Shown here in pieces: positions 21,984 through 32,564 of a stretch of 64,000 nt of DNA. Every line of letters starts with the position of its first letter. Positions within the stretch are counted from its first letter, which is position 1. A program made the position numbers and the translations under genes. The notes beneath the pieces are model-generated. The model searched no databases. It saw only the letters and a program-made list of their open reading frames with translations, and was not told where the DNA came from. This stretch comes from Gonatopus flavifemur (taxonomy: Eukaryota > Arthropoda > Insecta > Hymenoptera > Dryinidae), in the NCBI GenBank assembly GCA_018340375.1, contig JAFFJZ010000004.1, positions 31,346,001 to 31,410,000 on the forward strand, in the 5' to 3' direction.

Positions 21984-21988
21984 CGTCG
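21984..21988. repeat. 5-bp target duplication CGTCG, right of Transib
   Basis: Exact copy of 17808-17812. Confidence 0.9.
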
Positions 21989-22149
21989 AGAAGGTGAGGG
22001 TTACTCACAGGTTTCTCGCTCATTAGTCATTTGTGTACGGATCTCTGTAAGTAGTAGGTCCTGTCTGACTATCTTGTTGATTGCAAGGGAGTAACGGAGA
22101 AAAAATGTTTTCAGGGGCAAGGAATTGGGAGAATTTTAAGTGCACGTTA

Positions 22150-22166
22150 CTCCTCCCCCTTTTTTG
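22150..22166 (-). promoter_or_regulatory. Candidate polypurine tract downstream of the glycoprotein relic
   Basis: Reverse strand reads AAAAAAGGGGGAGGAG about 95 bases after the glycoprotein stop. Such a tract just before an LTR is expected in a retroelement, so the glycoprotein may have served as the env of an LTR element. The LTR itself cannot be delimited because the Transib element lies only about 160 bp further on. Confidence 0.4.
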
Positions 22167-22260
22167 ACGAAATCTAGTAGAGATTCTGGCAAGAATCAAG
22201 CTCATTTTCGGTGGAAGATGAAATTTTGATTTTACGGAATGAGATGAGAAGAAGAAAAAC

Positions 22261-24267
22261 TTATACATTCAAGCCATAAGGGCGCTTCGAACCGGCAGTT
22301 CCCGTGGGTGGATCTGAATTTTCCCTGTTGTTCTTCAATTGTTGCAGAGGGTAGAGTTGTCCTTCTCCATCGTTGTCGTCATCATCGTCATCATTGTTGG
22401 TTTGAGTTTTCGTGGATTTGGTCTTGCTTGTTCTGTTCATTCGGTTCCTGTTTTCCAAATGTAACAGTAGATTCGTAGCAGAGTCCCATAATGCCACTGA
22501 TAAGAATGGAGACCATCCGTATACCGCATGTAAAGCAAAAACGTGCATGACGGTGTTTATTAGTATTTTCAAGATTTTCATTGTTATCATTACGCCCAAA
22601 ATTCCAGCACTAAAGTTTCCAAAAGTGCTTAAACCGATCCATAGTTTATTCCATGTCAAAGCTGCTATGTGCTCCAAGGTTTTTTCGTCGAGTACACATT
22701 TCCAACCTAATCCACGCAGGTCAGCGGGTTCTCCTGTGGCCGCGCGAATAATGTTATTCACTATAGAAGGCTGATCAAAAGGAGACATGATGTATTTATT
22801 TAGTCTTTCCACGTCTTCTTCTGTGTAGATCCCTTGCTTGGCAAGGTTTTCCGGGTTCTGGTAAGTCCAGGTAAGCAAACTGAGGGGTTTAATCATATAA
22901 GGCTCTATCGTCTCAGGAAGGAAGGGTAGTATTCTATAAACGGCTCCTTCAATCTCGTACATGGGCGGAATTAGGTTATTGCAGGGAATTTCGGTTCCTT
23001 CGAGACTTAAGAATGTGTGTTTTCGGCATCATAAAGTAGTCGGTGTTTCCTTTTGTCACCGGTAGTTCCTGATAACAGCGTTTGGATGAGATAATTTTCA
23101 CTCCAACAGATATGCATTTGACGAGTCTTATCACTTCCCCAGTGATAATGGCGGTATATCCAGGTCCTTTGTGAAAGTTGAGAGCAAACTTCTCGGGTCT
23201 GATCAAGGCGAGGGTTTGCGCACTCCGCAAAATTTCGCGTCCGAGTCTGCATCTTTGCAACATTTTGTGTACGTATGTATCGCTCGACATACACAAATTT
23301 ACTGTTCACATAAGTAAATAAATCTAAATTTCGTGTTCCAACAGGTTTAGGGTGAGAGAAAAAGGTTTCTTTTCTTCCTTCGAGGATATACAGTTTGGGG
23401 TGTTGCGTTTTGATCACTCGATATCAACATATAAATTGTGATTGTTCCGATGTCAAGGCGAAAGTGATGTCGTCAGATTTAACGGTGTATATGGTTTCTG
23501 GGTAGTGTTGGGATAAGTCCTGGAGCTTTGTTGAATATACTTCGTATAATACTCCGTAACGATTGGAATGGCAAGTTTCTTGCGGTATGATGTCCCAATA
23601 AGCGTATGCACCCAGGACATCCATGCAATGTCCAGCGTTTAAAACACATTGAGTTCCGGATTGTAGATATAGAAGGTTTTTCTGTACGTCAGTGCAAGCT
23701 CTATAATCCATCAGAGTAACTTTTGCTGATCCTTGTGCAATAACGTCGCTCCATATACTATATGGGTTCGAATATTGTGTTTTCTTGGCAGTCCCCATCG
23801 GAAGTTATTTTTCCAGCAAAAGTCATGGTGAAAGTAGATGTTGCGTTCTGTTTTATCCCGTTTACGATATTCGATTGAATAGTTGAACGTCCAGTTTCAT
23901 GAAGTCTCTTACAGGCGTCCCTAGTGGTTTCCTGGATGTATTGCACTATCCCATTAGGAACAGCTCATGTATAGGGAAACATCCCGCAGTGGCTTACTTT
24001 TCTGAATATCTCGACCTTGCATAACTGCACATGAGCCGTCCCAAAATCCAGTAGTTGTAGAGGTTGCTGTAGAACTGTAGTTTCATTCACTATTGGTTCA
24101 GGGATATTACGGTCCCCTATTTTTTTCAAAGTGATCGTCGTGATGTTGGCGTTCGATGCTGCACAATCGTATGCCAACAGACCGTTGGTCCCAGTCGAGA
24201 GTTGTAGAATGATGATCCCAACCCACAGGATTGTTGTCAGATACATGGTTTTTTTCTTAAAAGACAT
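22261..24267 (-). pseudogene. Endogenous chuvirus-like glycoprotein relic
   Basis: Reverse strand, about 2.0 kb. It begins with ATG and a hydrophobic signal-like segment (MYLTTILWVGIIILQL), then LLAYDCAASNANITTITL, then FGTAHVQLCKVEI and VSHCGMFPYT. Later parts include LMDYRACTD, CHSNRYGVLYEVY and CISVGVKII. The last frame has a membrane segment (FSAGILGVMITMKILKIL) and an acidic tail. These features fit the chuvirus-type glycoproteins found in arthropod genomes, often captured by BEL/Pao elements. Breaks: an in-frame stop near 23965 and frameshifts near 23775, 23290 and 22970, plus a stop near 23424. It is an inactive relic. In viruses and env-bearing elements such a protein mediates membrane fusion. 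Family assignment is from recognition, not a search. Confidence 0.72.
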
Positions 24268-24284
24268 TGAATGTTTCTAGGTAA

Positions 24285-24975
24285 GGGTCATTCCATGTAA
24301 AATCGACAAATTGAGAATTAAATTGTTGCTCGACCACCTCAGAAATTTTTTATATTTTTTCCTATGATACCTCCAAGAGATCAGAGTTCAAAACCACGAT
24401 CACTGATTTTTTATTCCTACCCTCCTGAAAACTGCAGACGTGTTTGTGAATAGGATATCGTCGTTTTTAGCCTTCGGGAGGATTCAGGTAAACTCAAATA
24501 TCTCAGCTCTGGGTTATGTTAGGGGATTGGGGTTGACACCATTTTTTAGAGCAGGTTTCAAGCTACATTCTCCCCGTATTAAAGTTCCTTCTAGCCTCCG
24601 CCTTGTTCGTGTTATGTAAGCTCAAAAAACAGGTAAAAAATATGAAAAACTCGACTTTTGAGGTATTTTTTTTTTCATGAAGGTAATGATTATCTGGTCT
24701 GGTCTTCTGAAGGAAAGTTACTATGGATTAGAAGTTTCCGTAGAAAAATCGCCAAGCCGGATGCTCTCCTCCCTCAAACTGTAGAGCCTCTAGAAAATGT
24801 CAGTTTTGCAATTTTCACCTGTTTTTGAGGCTAAATATCTCTGATGGGACAGGGGTTAAAAATTTGGGTTCCATCTAAATTTGAAGTGCATTTCACACCC
24901 TACAAGTAAAAAAAAAAAATTGGTGTAATTCGCACGGAGACCAAAGTTATGACCCTTTCAATACAGTGTAATATT
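24285..24975 (+). repeat. Left long inverted repeat of the 5.4-kb transposon
   Basis: Contains CTCAGAAATTTTTTATATTT near its start and GTGCGAATTACACC-type sequence (as its complement) near its inner end, paired with 29036-29709. Confidence 0.85.
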
Positions 24976-26556
24976 ATACAACTGTAACGTTCACTGAGAG
25001 AAAGTATTATTTGATGTTATCTAAGAAAATTAGTACAGCAACGTTTCCAATATTCCATTTTAGTCTCACTCACTAGTTTTCATTGTACTGTGTAACCTAA
25101 GAGCAGCGTCGAAACACTTGATTGTTAGTGAACGCACCCTGTAAAAATTTATCCGTTTAGAAGAATTGGGAATTTTGATGGGAACGAATATGATTTCAGA
25201 ATTCCTCTGAAAGAATGCAAGTACGAATTGATTTTGAAAACTGGCTGTTCTAACTAAAAACATAACTTTAGCACTTTTTACCCTCGGGCGAATCAAAAGA
25301 TTCAGTAATTTGAATTCCAACCAATATAACTTTTCTAATAAATTGCATAGGCATTGAATCATACGAAATAAAATTCCAGTGTAATCATGGAAGAGGATAA
25401 GAATTGACAGGAATTGGAATACACAGATTCAAATGGCTCAGAAGAATTTCAAAAGAATTGACAATTGAGAAAAATTCACGAACGATGGTTTGAATCTTCG
25501 AGAAGGAATTAGGAAACATCAGAATTAAAAGGTATTCATATTGATCGTGTTCAACGTGTATGGTGGTCAATTCTTCTCAATAGAATATTTTTTGCGGGGA
25601 AACTATTTTTTTACAACGAATTTTGGATAGTGAGCTATACTAAAATATGGTCGATCACAAGACAAAACGTGTACAGACGTATGAAGTCACTTTATGATTT
25701 CTTCGTTTTTCCTCAATTTTCATCATTTTGGAAGTTGAACGATTGTTTCAAAACAATTCATTTGGATAGCTATGGTTTATACGAACAATTTCATACCAGA
25801 TTTGTGGAAGATCGCGATCGGAAACATTTTTCATCAAGACAATGACAATTATATTCAATATGGTAATTTGTCACGTTTTGTCTTGTGACCGACGATATGA
25901 TGATCTATGGAATTACTATAATTTAGTAAGCACGTGGCATAAGTCATTTATAGAAACGGATTGTAAAAAAAATGCGTATTTGCGATCATTTCGGCCTTTG
26001 GATCGCCGGCGATCTAACTTACGCAACCTGAAGCGGCAATTCACCTACTTTGGCAATGAATATGTGTTCTTACGGGTAAAACAAAGGAGAAGCGTGAAAA
26101 AACAATTGAATGACTACAAAAACTAGCTTGCTAACATCAACTTCACTTTCTTGGTTGAATCGGTCAGATTTTTAGTAGCTCTTATTAAAAATATTTAGTT
26201 GAGACTTTTCAGTTACAGTAAGTACATACATTTCTCCGAGTGATATTTGTCGTGAGGTGAATGTGATAAGCATTCGATGGTGATTTCTTGATAGCGGTTA
26301 ATACCTGTTTTCGAGTCATTGTTTCACTCAAGTCTACGGTTTTGGTGAAACTTATCTATTTTCCACTAGCTTGTCATAGTTGCCGTTATAACTGGTACTT
26401 TTCACCAGTATGAAAAAGTACCGTCTTTGTTTTCAACATAGTGTGATATTTTCTCCATAACCAGTGTAAAATTGAGATCTAGTAGAATCGTGATAGTTCT
26501 GTTCTGTTGAATCGTGATAGTTCTGTTGTGTGTGTGTGTAAATCTGAAAAGATAAT
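24976..26556. other. Interior of the transposon 5' of its gene; no gene seen
   Basis: AT-rich, with only short frames and no family I recognise. Leader or spacer sequence of the transposon. Confidence 0.5.
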
Positions 26557-28752
26557 ATGCATTGTTGTATAGGTGTGCATGTAAATGAAGCATGCCATAA
26601 ACCTGATTATGGACCTGTGAATAAGACATTATGTAACGTAAGTGATTTACCTGAAGATCCACAAAATTTGCTAAAGTTGCGAACGTCGAGTAATATCGTA
26701 ACTGTTTGTGAATACCACATACAAAAAAACCTCCGAAAGTACCACCACATATTTGGAAGGAAATGTTGTGATCCTATGCAAATTCATACAAAACCGATCA
26801 GAAAGGGCTTGAGAGAAATCTTTTATGAACATTTAAGCAAACCAAAAAATTCTCCAGTGCACCTTACTCCCGGTCAGTCACTATGCACTAGATGCAATAC
26901 TAAATTATTTTGTCTTGTGCAACCAGAATCGGTTGAAAGGGTGGAGGAAGAGTTTTGTGATTCGTCTGAGGAATTGAACGCTGTAAATGTTTTATGTGAA
27001 TCATTGGATTTATCTCCAGTTGCGAAAATGAAGAAATTAAATAAATATCAAAGACCCCGAGCAGTACTTCAGAAACATGACAAAATTAATGAATCAATCA
27101 AAAGAAAATTAGAAAGCGCCTTTGACGAAAGTATTCCCACAACTTCAGATAATGCTCAAATTTCTCCGGAAGATGAATATCAAACTTTGATAAATTCACT
27201 GAAAGAAAAATGTTTGGTGGCTAATAAAGCAGGAAAAGTGAAAATAGTTAGTTTGGTCCCAAGTTCTTGGTAAGTAAAAAAAATCTGTGAGGAATTCAAT
27301 GTGACGGAGTATCTAGTGAAGTTGACACGAAAACTGATGAAAACACAAGGAATACTCCCTGAACTATCAAAAATGACAGGGAAAAAATTGAGCGAAGACG
27401 TCGTTAAAGCCGTAGAAAATTTTTATCAAGATGATGAAAATAGCAGAGTCTGCCCTGGCAGAAAAGATTGCATCTCTGTTAGAATTGATAATGAAAGAGT
27501 AATGAAACAGAAGCGATTGTTGTTATCTAATTTGAATGAACTATATGCTTCATTTAAAGAAAAACATCCAGAACTCTCGATTGGGCGGCGCATGTTTTAC
27601 TCACTGAGACCTAAATGGTGTGTTCTACCTGGAGCTGCAGGCACACACGTTGTATGTGTTTGCATATATCACCGAAATATCAAACTCATGATAGATCGTG
27701 CAAAACTAAATAAAGATTATAAAGACTTACTTGAACTTATTGTTTGCGATCTAAATAACGAAGAGTGTATGTTTGGCAAATGCACAGATTGTCCAGGGGA
27801 AGATGTCATACGGGAAATATTATCAAGTGAAATGGAAGAAATGTCAGATGAAATCACTTATAAGCAGTGGATCAGTACAGACAGAAGTGATTGAGTTATC
27901 CAGCCAATCGTTGAGTTCGTCGATTGTTTCTTTGAAAAATTATCGTCATTGAAGAAACACCATTTCGTATCAAAGATTCAGGTGCAATATTTGAGAGAAG
28001 TGAAAGATAACCTCAGCGAATCAGAGTGTTTGGTACTAGCAGACTTCTCAGAGAATTTTAGATTTATTGTACAAGATGAAGTTCAGAGTTATCACTGGGT
28101 TAATAATCAAGCTACGATCCATCCATTCGCTTATTATTACAAATTAGGAGGAGATCTGAGGTGCAGAAGTCTTTGCATCATCAGTGATCATTTGGAGCAC
28201 AACACAGCAGCAGTTCATACATTTCAGGGTCATTTGATTTCTGATATAAGAAATATAGCACCTTCGGTGAAAGAAATCATTTATTTCAGTGATGGTGCTT
28301 CGAGTCAGTACAAGAATAGAAAAAACTTCGTCAACATTTATAAGCATTTTGATGATTTCGGACTTGATGCTGAATGGAATTTCTTCGCTACTTGCCATGG
28401 TAAAAATGTCACTGATGGAATAGGGGGTACCACAAAACGGGAAGTTGCAAGAAGTAGTCTGCGAAGGCCATATACAGATCAAATTTTGACGCCTCTTGAC
28501 ATGTACAAATTCTGTGCTGAAAAAATCACTGGCATTAAATATACTTATGTTCCAAGTAGTGAGGTGGAATCAAACTGCGTGAGACTCCAATCAAGATTTT
28601 TCAACACCGAAACAGTGAAGAACACGAGAGAATACCACCGAATAGTTCCTCTAGAATCGGGTCAAATAAGGTGTTACTCTACATCGAAGTCAGCGGCATT
28701 TCAAGATGCATTTGTGTCTTCTGACACTCTCGATACCACTGAAAAACGGTGA
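26557..28752 (+). pseudogene. Transposase of the long-TIR transposon (family not named), two in-frame stops
   Basis: One continuous frame from ATG 26557 to the stop at 28750, interrupted only by TAA (27271-27273) and TGA (27892-27894); no frameshift. The N-terminal part is Cys/His-rich (CEYHIQKNL, GRKCCDPMQIHTK, SLCTRCNTKLFC). The middle has RRMFYSLRPKWCVLPGA, HVVCVCIYHRN and CMFGKCTDCPG. The C-terminal part has VLADFSENFRFIVQDEVQ, IYFSDGASSQYKNRKNF and FFATCHGKNVTDGIGGTTKR. Asp in ADFSENF, Asp in SDGASSQYKN and an acidic residue near DGIGG would make a plausible DDE/D core. Many arthropod and cnidarian uncharacterised proteins look like this. The long inverted repeats around it identify it as the transposase. 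Confidence 0.75.
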
Positions 28753-29035
28753 ATCCGACGAAAACATTGAGGTGCATGATTGAGAAAAAATTAATGATAT
28801 ATTTTGTGATGTACAATAGATAAACATATCTGTTCAGGAAAAATCGAAGTGTTCTGAAAATATATTTCAACGTCAAAGCCTAATTGTTCTACTTAGGTCT
28901 TTGCACTATCCAGAAAACACTAGTACTGATTCAACGAATTGATGAGATATATCGATTCACAACAACTTGCATCGAGAAAGTTCAGCAAATCCGCGCGGAG
29001 CAGGTGTTACTATTTTATTTTGCAACGGTTTTTGA
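28753..29035. other. Short spacer between transposase and right inverted repeat
   Basis: No coding content. Possible 3' UTR. Confidence 0.5.
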
Positions 29036-29709
29036 TATCTATTGAAAGGGCCATAACTTTGGTCTCCGTGCGAATTACACCAATTTTTTTTTTTGATTTG
29101 TAGGGTATGAAATGCACTTCAAGTCTAGATGAAACTCAAATTTTTAACTCCTGTCCCATCAGAGATATTTAACCTTAAAAACAGGTGAAAATTGCAAAAT
29201 TGACATCTTCTAGAGGCTGTACAGTTTGAGGGAGGAGAGCATCCGGCTTGGCGATTTTCCTACGGAGACTTCTAATCCATAGTCACTTTCCTTCAGAAGA
29301 CCAGACCAGATAATCATTACCTCCATGAGAAAAAAAATACCTCAAAAGTCTAGTTTTTCATATTTTTTACCTGTTTTTTGAGCTTGCATACCACGAACAA
29401 GGCAGACGCTAGAAGAAACTTGAATACGAGGAAAATGTAGCCTGAAACCTACTCTGAAAAATGGTATCCACCCCAATTCCCTAACATAATCCAGAGCTGA
29501 GATATTTGAGTTTTCCTGAACCCTTTCGAAGGCTAAAAACGACGCTATCCTCTCCACAAACATGTCTGCAGTTTTCAGGAGGGTGGGAATAAAAAATTAA
29601 TAATCGTGGTTTCGAACTCTTATCTCTTGGAGGTATCATAGGAAAAAATATAAAAAATTTCTGAGGTGGTCAAGCAACTAGTGCTTGGTGATTTTGCATG
29701 GATTGACCC
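29036..29709 (-). repeat. Right long inverted repeat of the 5.4-kb transposon
   Basis: Inverted copy of 24285-24975 with scattered substitutions. Confidence 0.85.
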
Positions 29710-29725
29710 GTAATCGACTGATCGG

Positions 29726-30017
29726 TAGGTGTGTGCGAGTACTCGAAATTTTCGAGTAATTTGTCGATTTTCTTAGAATCATCATTTGCCAAGGGTAGAA
29801 TATTCTTAGTGAACATAAGGGATCGTTATCCACTATCACATACACATTATATTCATATCAATATATATTATATACTTTTCGAGTACTCGAAAATCTACCA
29901 GATACTCGAAAAATTTCCGAGTACTCAGTGAATTTCGAGTACTCGGCTCGACTCGACTCGAAACATCAATTACTCGACTCGACTCGACTCTAAAAAATCA
30001 CTACTTACACACTCCTA
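29726..30017. mobile_element. hAT miniature element, copy 2
   Basis: Starts TAGGTGTGTGCGAGTACTCG and ends TACTTACACACTCCTA. Flanks CTGATCGG (29718-29725) and TTAATCGG (30018-30025) agree at six of eight positions, a decayed 8-bp duplication. Inner TCGAGTCGAG blocks match 10882-11244 in the opposite orientation. It sits 16 bases outside the 5.4-kb transposon. Confidence 0.85.
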
Positions 30018-30340
30018 TTAATCGGGCTTTCAATTTCAATATTGAAAGGAATACGAAATTGGACTGTACAAAATGAATAGCAAAGCATTATATCGTCATT
30101 CATTGGAAGAAAACTGAGTCTGAAATTTAATCTCTCGAAATGTTCCTATTCGAGATCTAATACGTGCGTACATTCGTCTGTTCGCGTGAGTTGACAATCT
30201 CCGTATACCATTTTTCTTATCCAAATTGCGAATCTTATGCAGTTTCTGTCAGTTTATTTGGATGTATGACCATACATTCACACTGATTTTATTGAACAAA
30301 AGAGAATGAAACTGAGACTGATGATGAAATTGAAATTCAT

Positions 30341-31357
30341 TCATAATAATTTCATTCCACACCTCGGGCAGAAATTCAAATCTTTATCGCCATTAAATTC
30401 GTGAAAATCTTTTCTGCAGTGGGAACAGAAATTCACTTCCTGTGTAGGTTTAGTAACCCTAACTCGACACTTCGGGCAGAAATTCAAATCTTCGTCGCCA
30501 TGAAAATTGTGCAGATCTTTTCCGCAATGGGAACAGAAATTCAACTCCCGTGCGAGTTCGGTAATTATTACAGGAGGTTGGAGTGGTTGAGGATATGGTC
30601 TCCCTAGCTTTTTATATCCAACGTAGACCTTGTCTGGAGAAGCGGGCACGTGTTGCACGCTCTGTCTTTCCAAGGAAGTCCTTGATCCTTTAGAACATTG
30701 ACTTGCAGTTCCTGTTTGTTCAATGTTCTGATTTGAATCATAGGGGTTTTTAATCCTGCAATTTTCCGGTAATACAGCCTCATTTCCACCCTGCATTCCA
30801 ACAAACTGTTTGTTACTCAATCTCTTATTCCTTTCGAATGCAATTTGTATGACAAAGCGTCGGAACTCACATTCTATGGGATTTTGTTGCTGTAAACAGT
30901 CGGAGCAGAATTCGCGTGGGTCGAGCTCACTATTACTAGCTGCCTTTTGTTAGCGAGACCATCTCTTATTTTTTGGATGCGTGCAAGTTAACGAATCAAA
31001 TATTTCCGTACCATAACCCTTGATAACGTTCCCTGACCAAATTGAACGGTCGCAAAAGGCGGGTTTTTGTCGGGTTGGAGAGATGTCTGATGGTTTATCA
31101 TTTTTTTTTTCTACGTGTTCTAGGGTTCTTGGCAGTATCAAGGGTTTGTCCGATATCGCGGGTATTAGTATGTGATCGATAGATTCAATTTTGGTATATC
31201 GGGAATGATTTGCTGCTAAGTCTAGGACTTTGCAACGCAATTCCCACTCATCTTCGCCCCATCTTCTTATGCAATCTTCGCAAAAATCATGAGCATTCAA
31301 ATTGCAGGACAAGCTTTTGTTCGTAGCTCCGTCCATACATGTGTTTTTTCTACACAT
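30341..31357 (-). pseudogene. Cysteine-rich protein with two zinc-ribbon-like repeats, one in-frame stop, function unknown
   Basis: One reverse frame from ATG 31357 to the stop at 30341, broken only by TAA near 30948. Cys pairs: HDFCEDCIRRWGEDEWELRC near residue 30-50, then EFCSDCLQQQNPIEC, then two tandem copies of a CxxC-x16-CxxC module (NFCSHCGKDLHNFHGDEDL and NFCSHCRKDFHEFNGDKDL, each followed by NFCP(K/R)C). At DNA level the last two modules are a duplication of about 110 bp. The fold suggests metal binding. I recognise no family. Without the transposon at 24285-29709 and the hAT element, it would lie about 350 bp upstream of the glycoprotein on the same strand, so it may belong to the same element. 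Confidence 0.5.
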
Positions 31358-31411
31358 TTTAGTTGATTGAATTTGGTACCTTGGTATCCACGTATGTGGA
31401 TACCCTCTCAC

Positions 31412-32564
31412 ACGAACTTCTCTTCAAATGTATCCTGAAATCCTCCTTCCTGTTCTTCTAGGGGGCGCTCCACAGGGCCATGAGTTACATGGTTGCCTGG
31501 CTATGAGTCAGAGGAAGGGGTCTGGATGGTAGGATCCTCACATTCATTAATGAAATGTTTTTTGCCTATGAGGATAGTACGCATTTCCGCGATTCGTAAA
31601 ACTTCCTCGCGGAACATCTATTTGCTTGGACTGATTTTATGAACGCAAGTGTCGCAGAAATCGAACATGCAAAGGCCATGATAATCTGCCCTCCTCTGTG
31701 TTTCGGTTGAATCTAAATGAATATGATTGTTGTGTCAGGCTGAAGAAGAGGATTTCCTTTCGTCCACAAGAATAAAAAGAATTTTTAGTTCCCGTAAATA
31801 AAGATTATCAATATCTACCTATGTGTATGTGCGTGTGCGTGTGTGCTCTTTTTGTTCGCTTTTTCCTTCTTCATAAAAACTTAAAATTGAAGTATCTTCT
31901 GATCGAAATTCTCCACGAACAGTTCTGATAATTGATCATTGAAATCTATACCCTTTGAAAGGATCAATCTATCAATCGAAACCACCTTTTCTCGATTTCC
32001 GAGCTAAGGTGACCGGCCCCATTAATGAACACCTTAACCCTCATTAGCGAACAATCGTTTATCTATTATATCTTTCCGATGGCATATTATTCTGAATTCA
32101 TTTACATAACAGCGGTTGATTTAGTATCCAGTCAGTCATGCTTGGATGAAATTAAAGCACCAAATGAAAAGTACTATGAATCAGAAACCAAAACGTTCAT
32201 TAAAGGGGTCGCATTCATAAATGGGGTCATCTACCTTATACTTTGACACTTTTGTCATCTGTAATTTCTGTAATTTGTAAGGGCCTCCGTTTGAGTCATC
32301 TCACTTCCTCTTTCCCATTCCTCCTCAAAAAAAAATAACTAGTCTCCTGCCTTGAATTTCACTATTCTACTCGTTTGGTCATAGTGAGTTTTTGAATGTT
32401 CCTGTAATTGGAAATTATTGAGTATATGAATATATAGTGCCTTTTCTTGTGTTTTTGTGATTGTTTGTGCTTGTTTGCTTTTTCTTGTTTCCAGCAATAA
32501 TTTTGGAAGAAGGAAGATTATGTTAATTTATTCCTAGGGAATTTCCTGACTTTCACTAGATAAC
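31412..32564. other. No gene recognised
   Basis: Contains only short frames and a GT-rich microsatellite near 31824-31844. Nothing else I can support. Confidence 0.5.

Larger units (their letters stand above)
24281..29713 (+). mobile_element. DNA transposon with ~680-bp terminal inverted repeats and an unplaced transposase
   Basis: The element runs 24285-29709. Termini are GGGTCATTCCATG and its inverted partner CATGGATTGACCC, and the inverted similarity continues for about 680 bp on each side (24285-24975 and 29036-29709). GTAA lies immediately outside both ends (24281-24284 and 29710-29713), a possible 4-bp duplication. The inside holds one 731-codon gene (26557-28752). It inserted 17 bases upstream of the glycoprotein ATG. 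A 4-bp duplication would suit the Sola group, but I do not assert that. Confidence 0.82.

Noticed and set aside
29001..29035. Possible CRISPR-like or phage feature
   Set aside because: No spaced direct repeats anywhere in the window, and the content is eukaryotic mobile DNA.
24285..29709. First thought: two unrelated copies of a dispersed repeat on either side of a host gene
   Set aside because: The repeats are inverted, start and end with partner termini, share GTAA flanks and enclose a transposase-like gene, so a single transposon is simpler.
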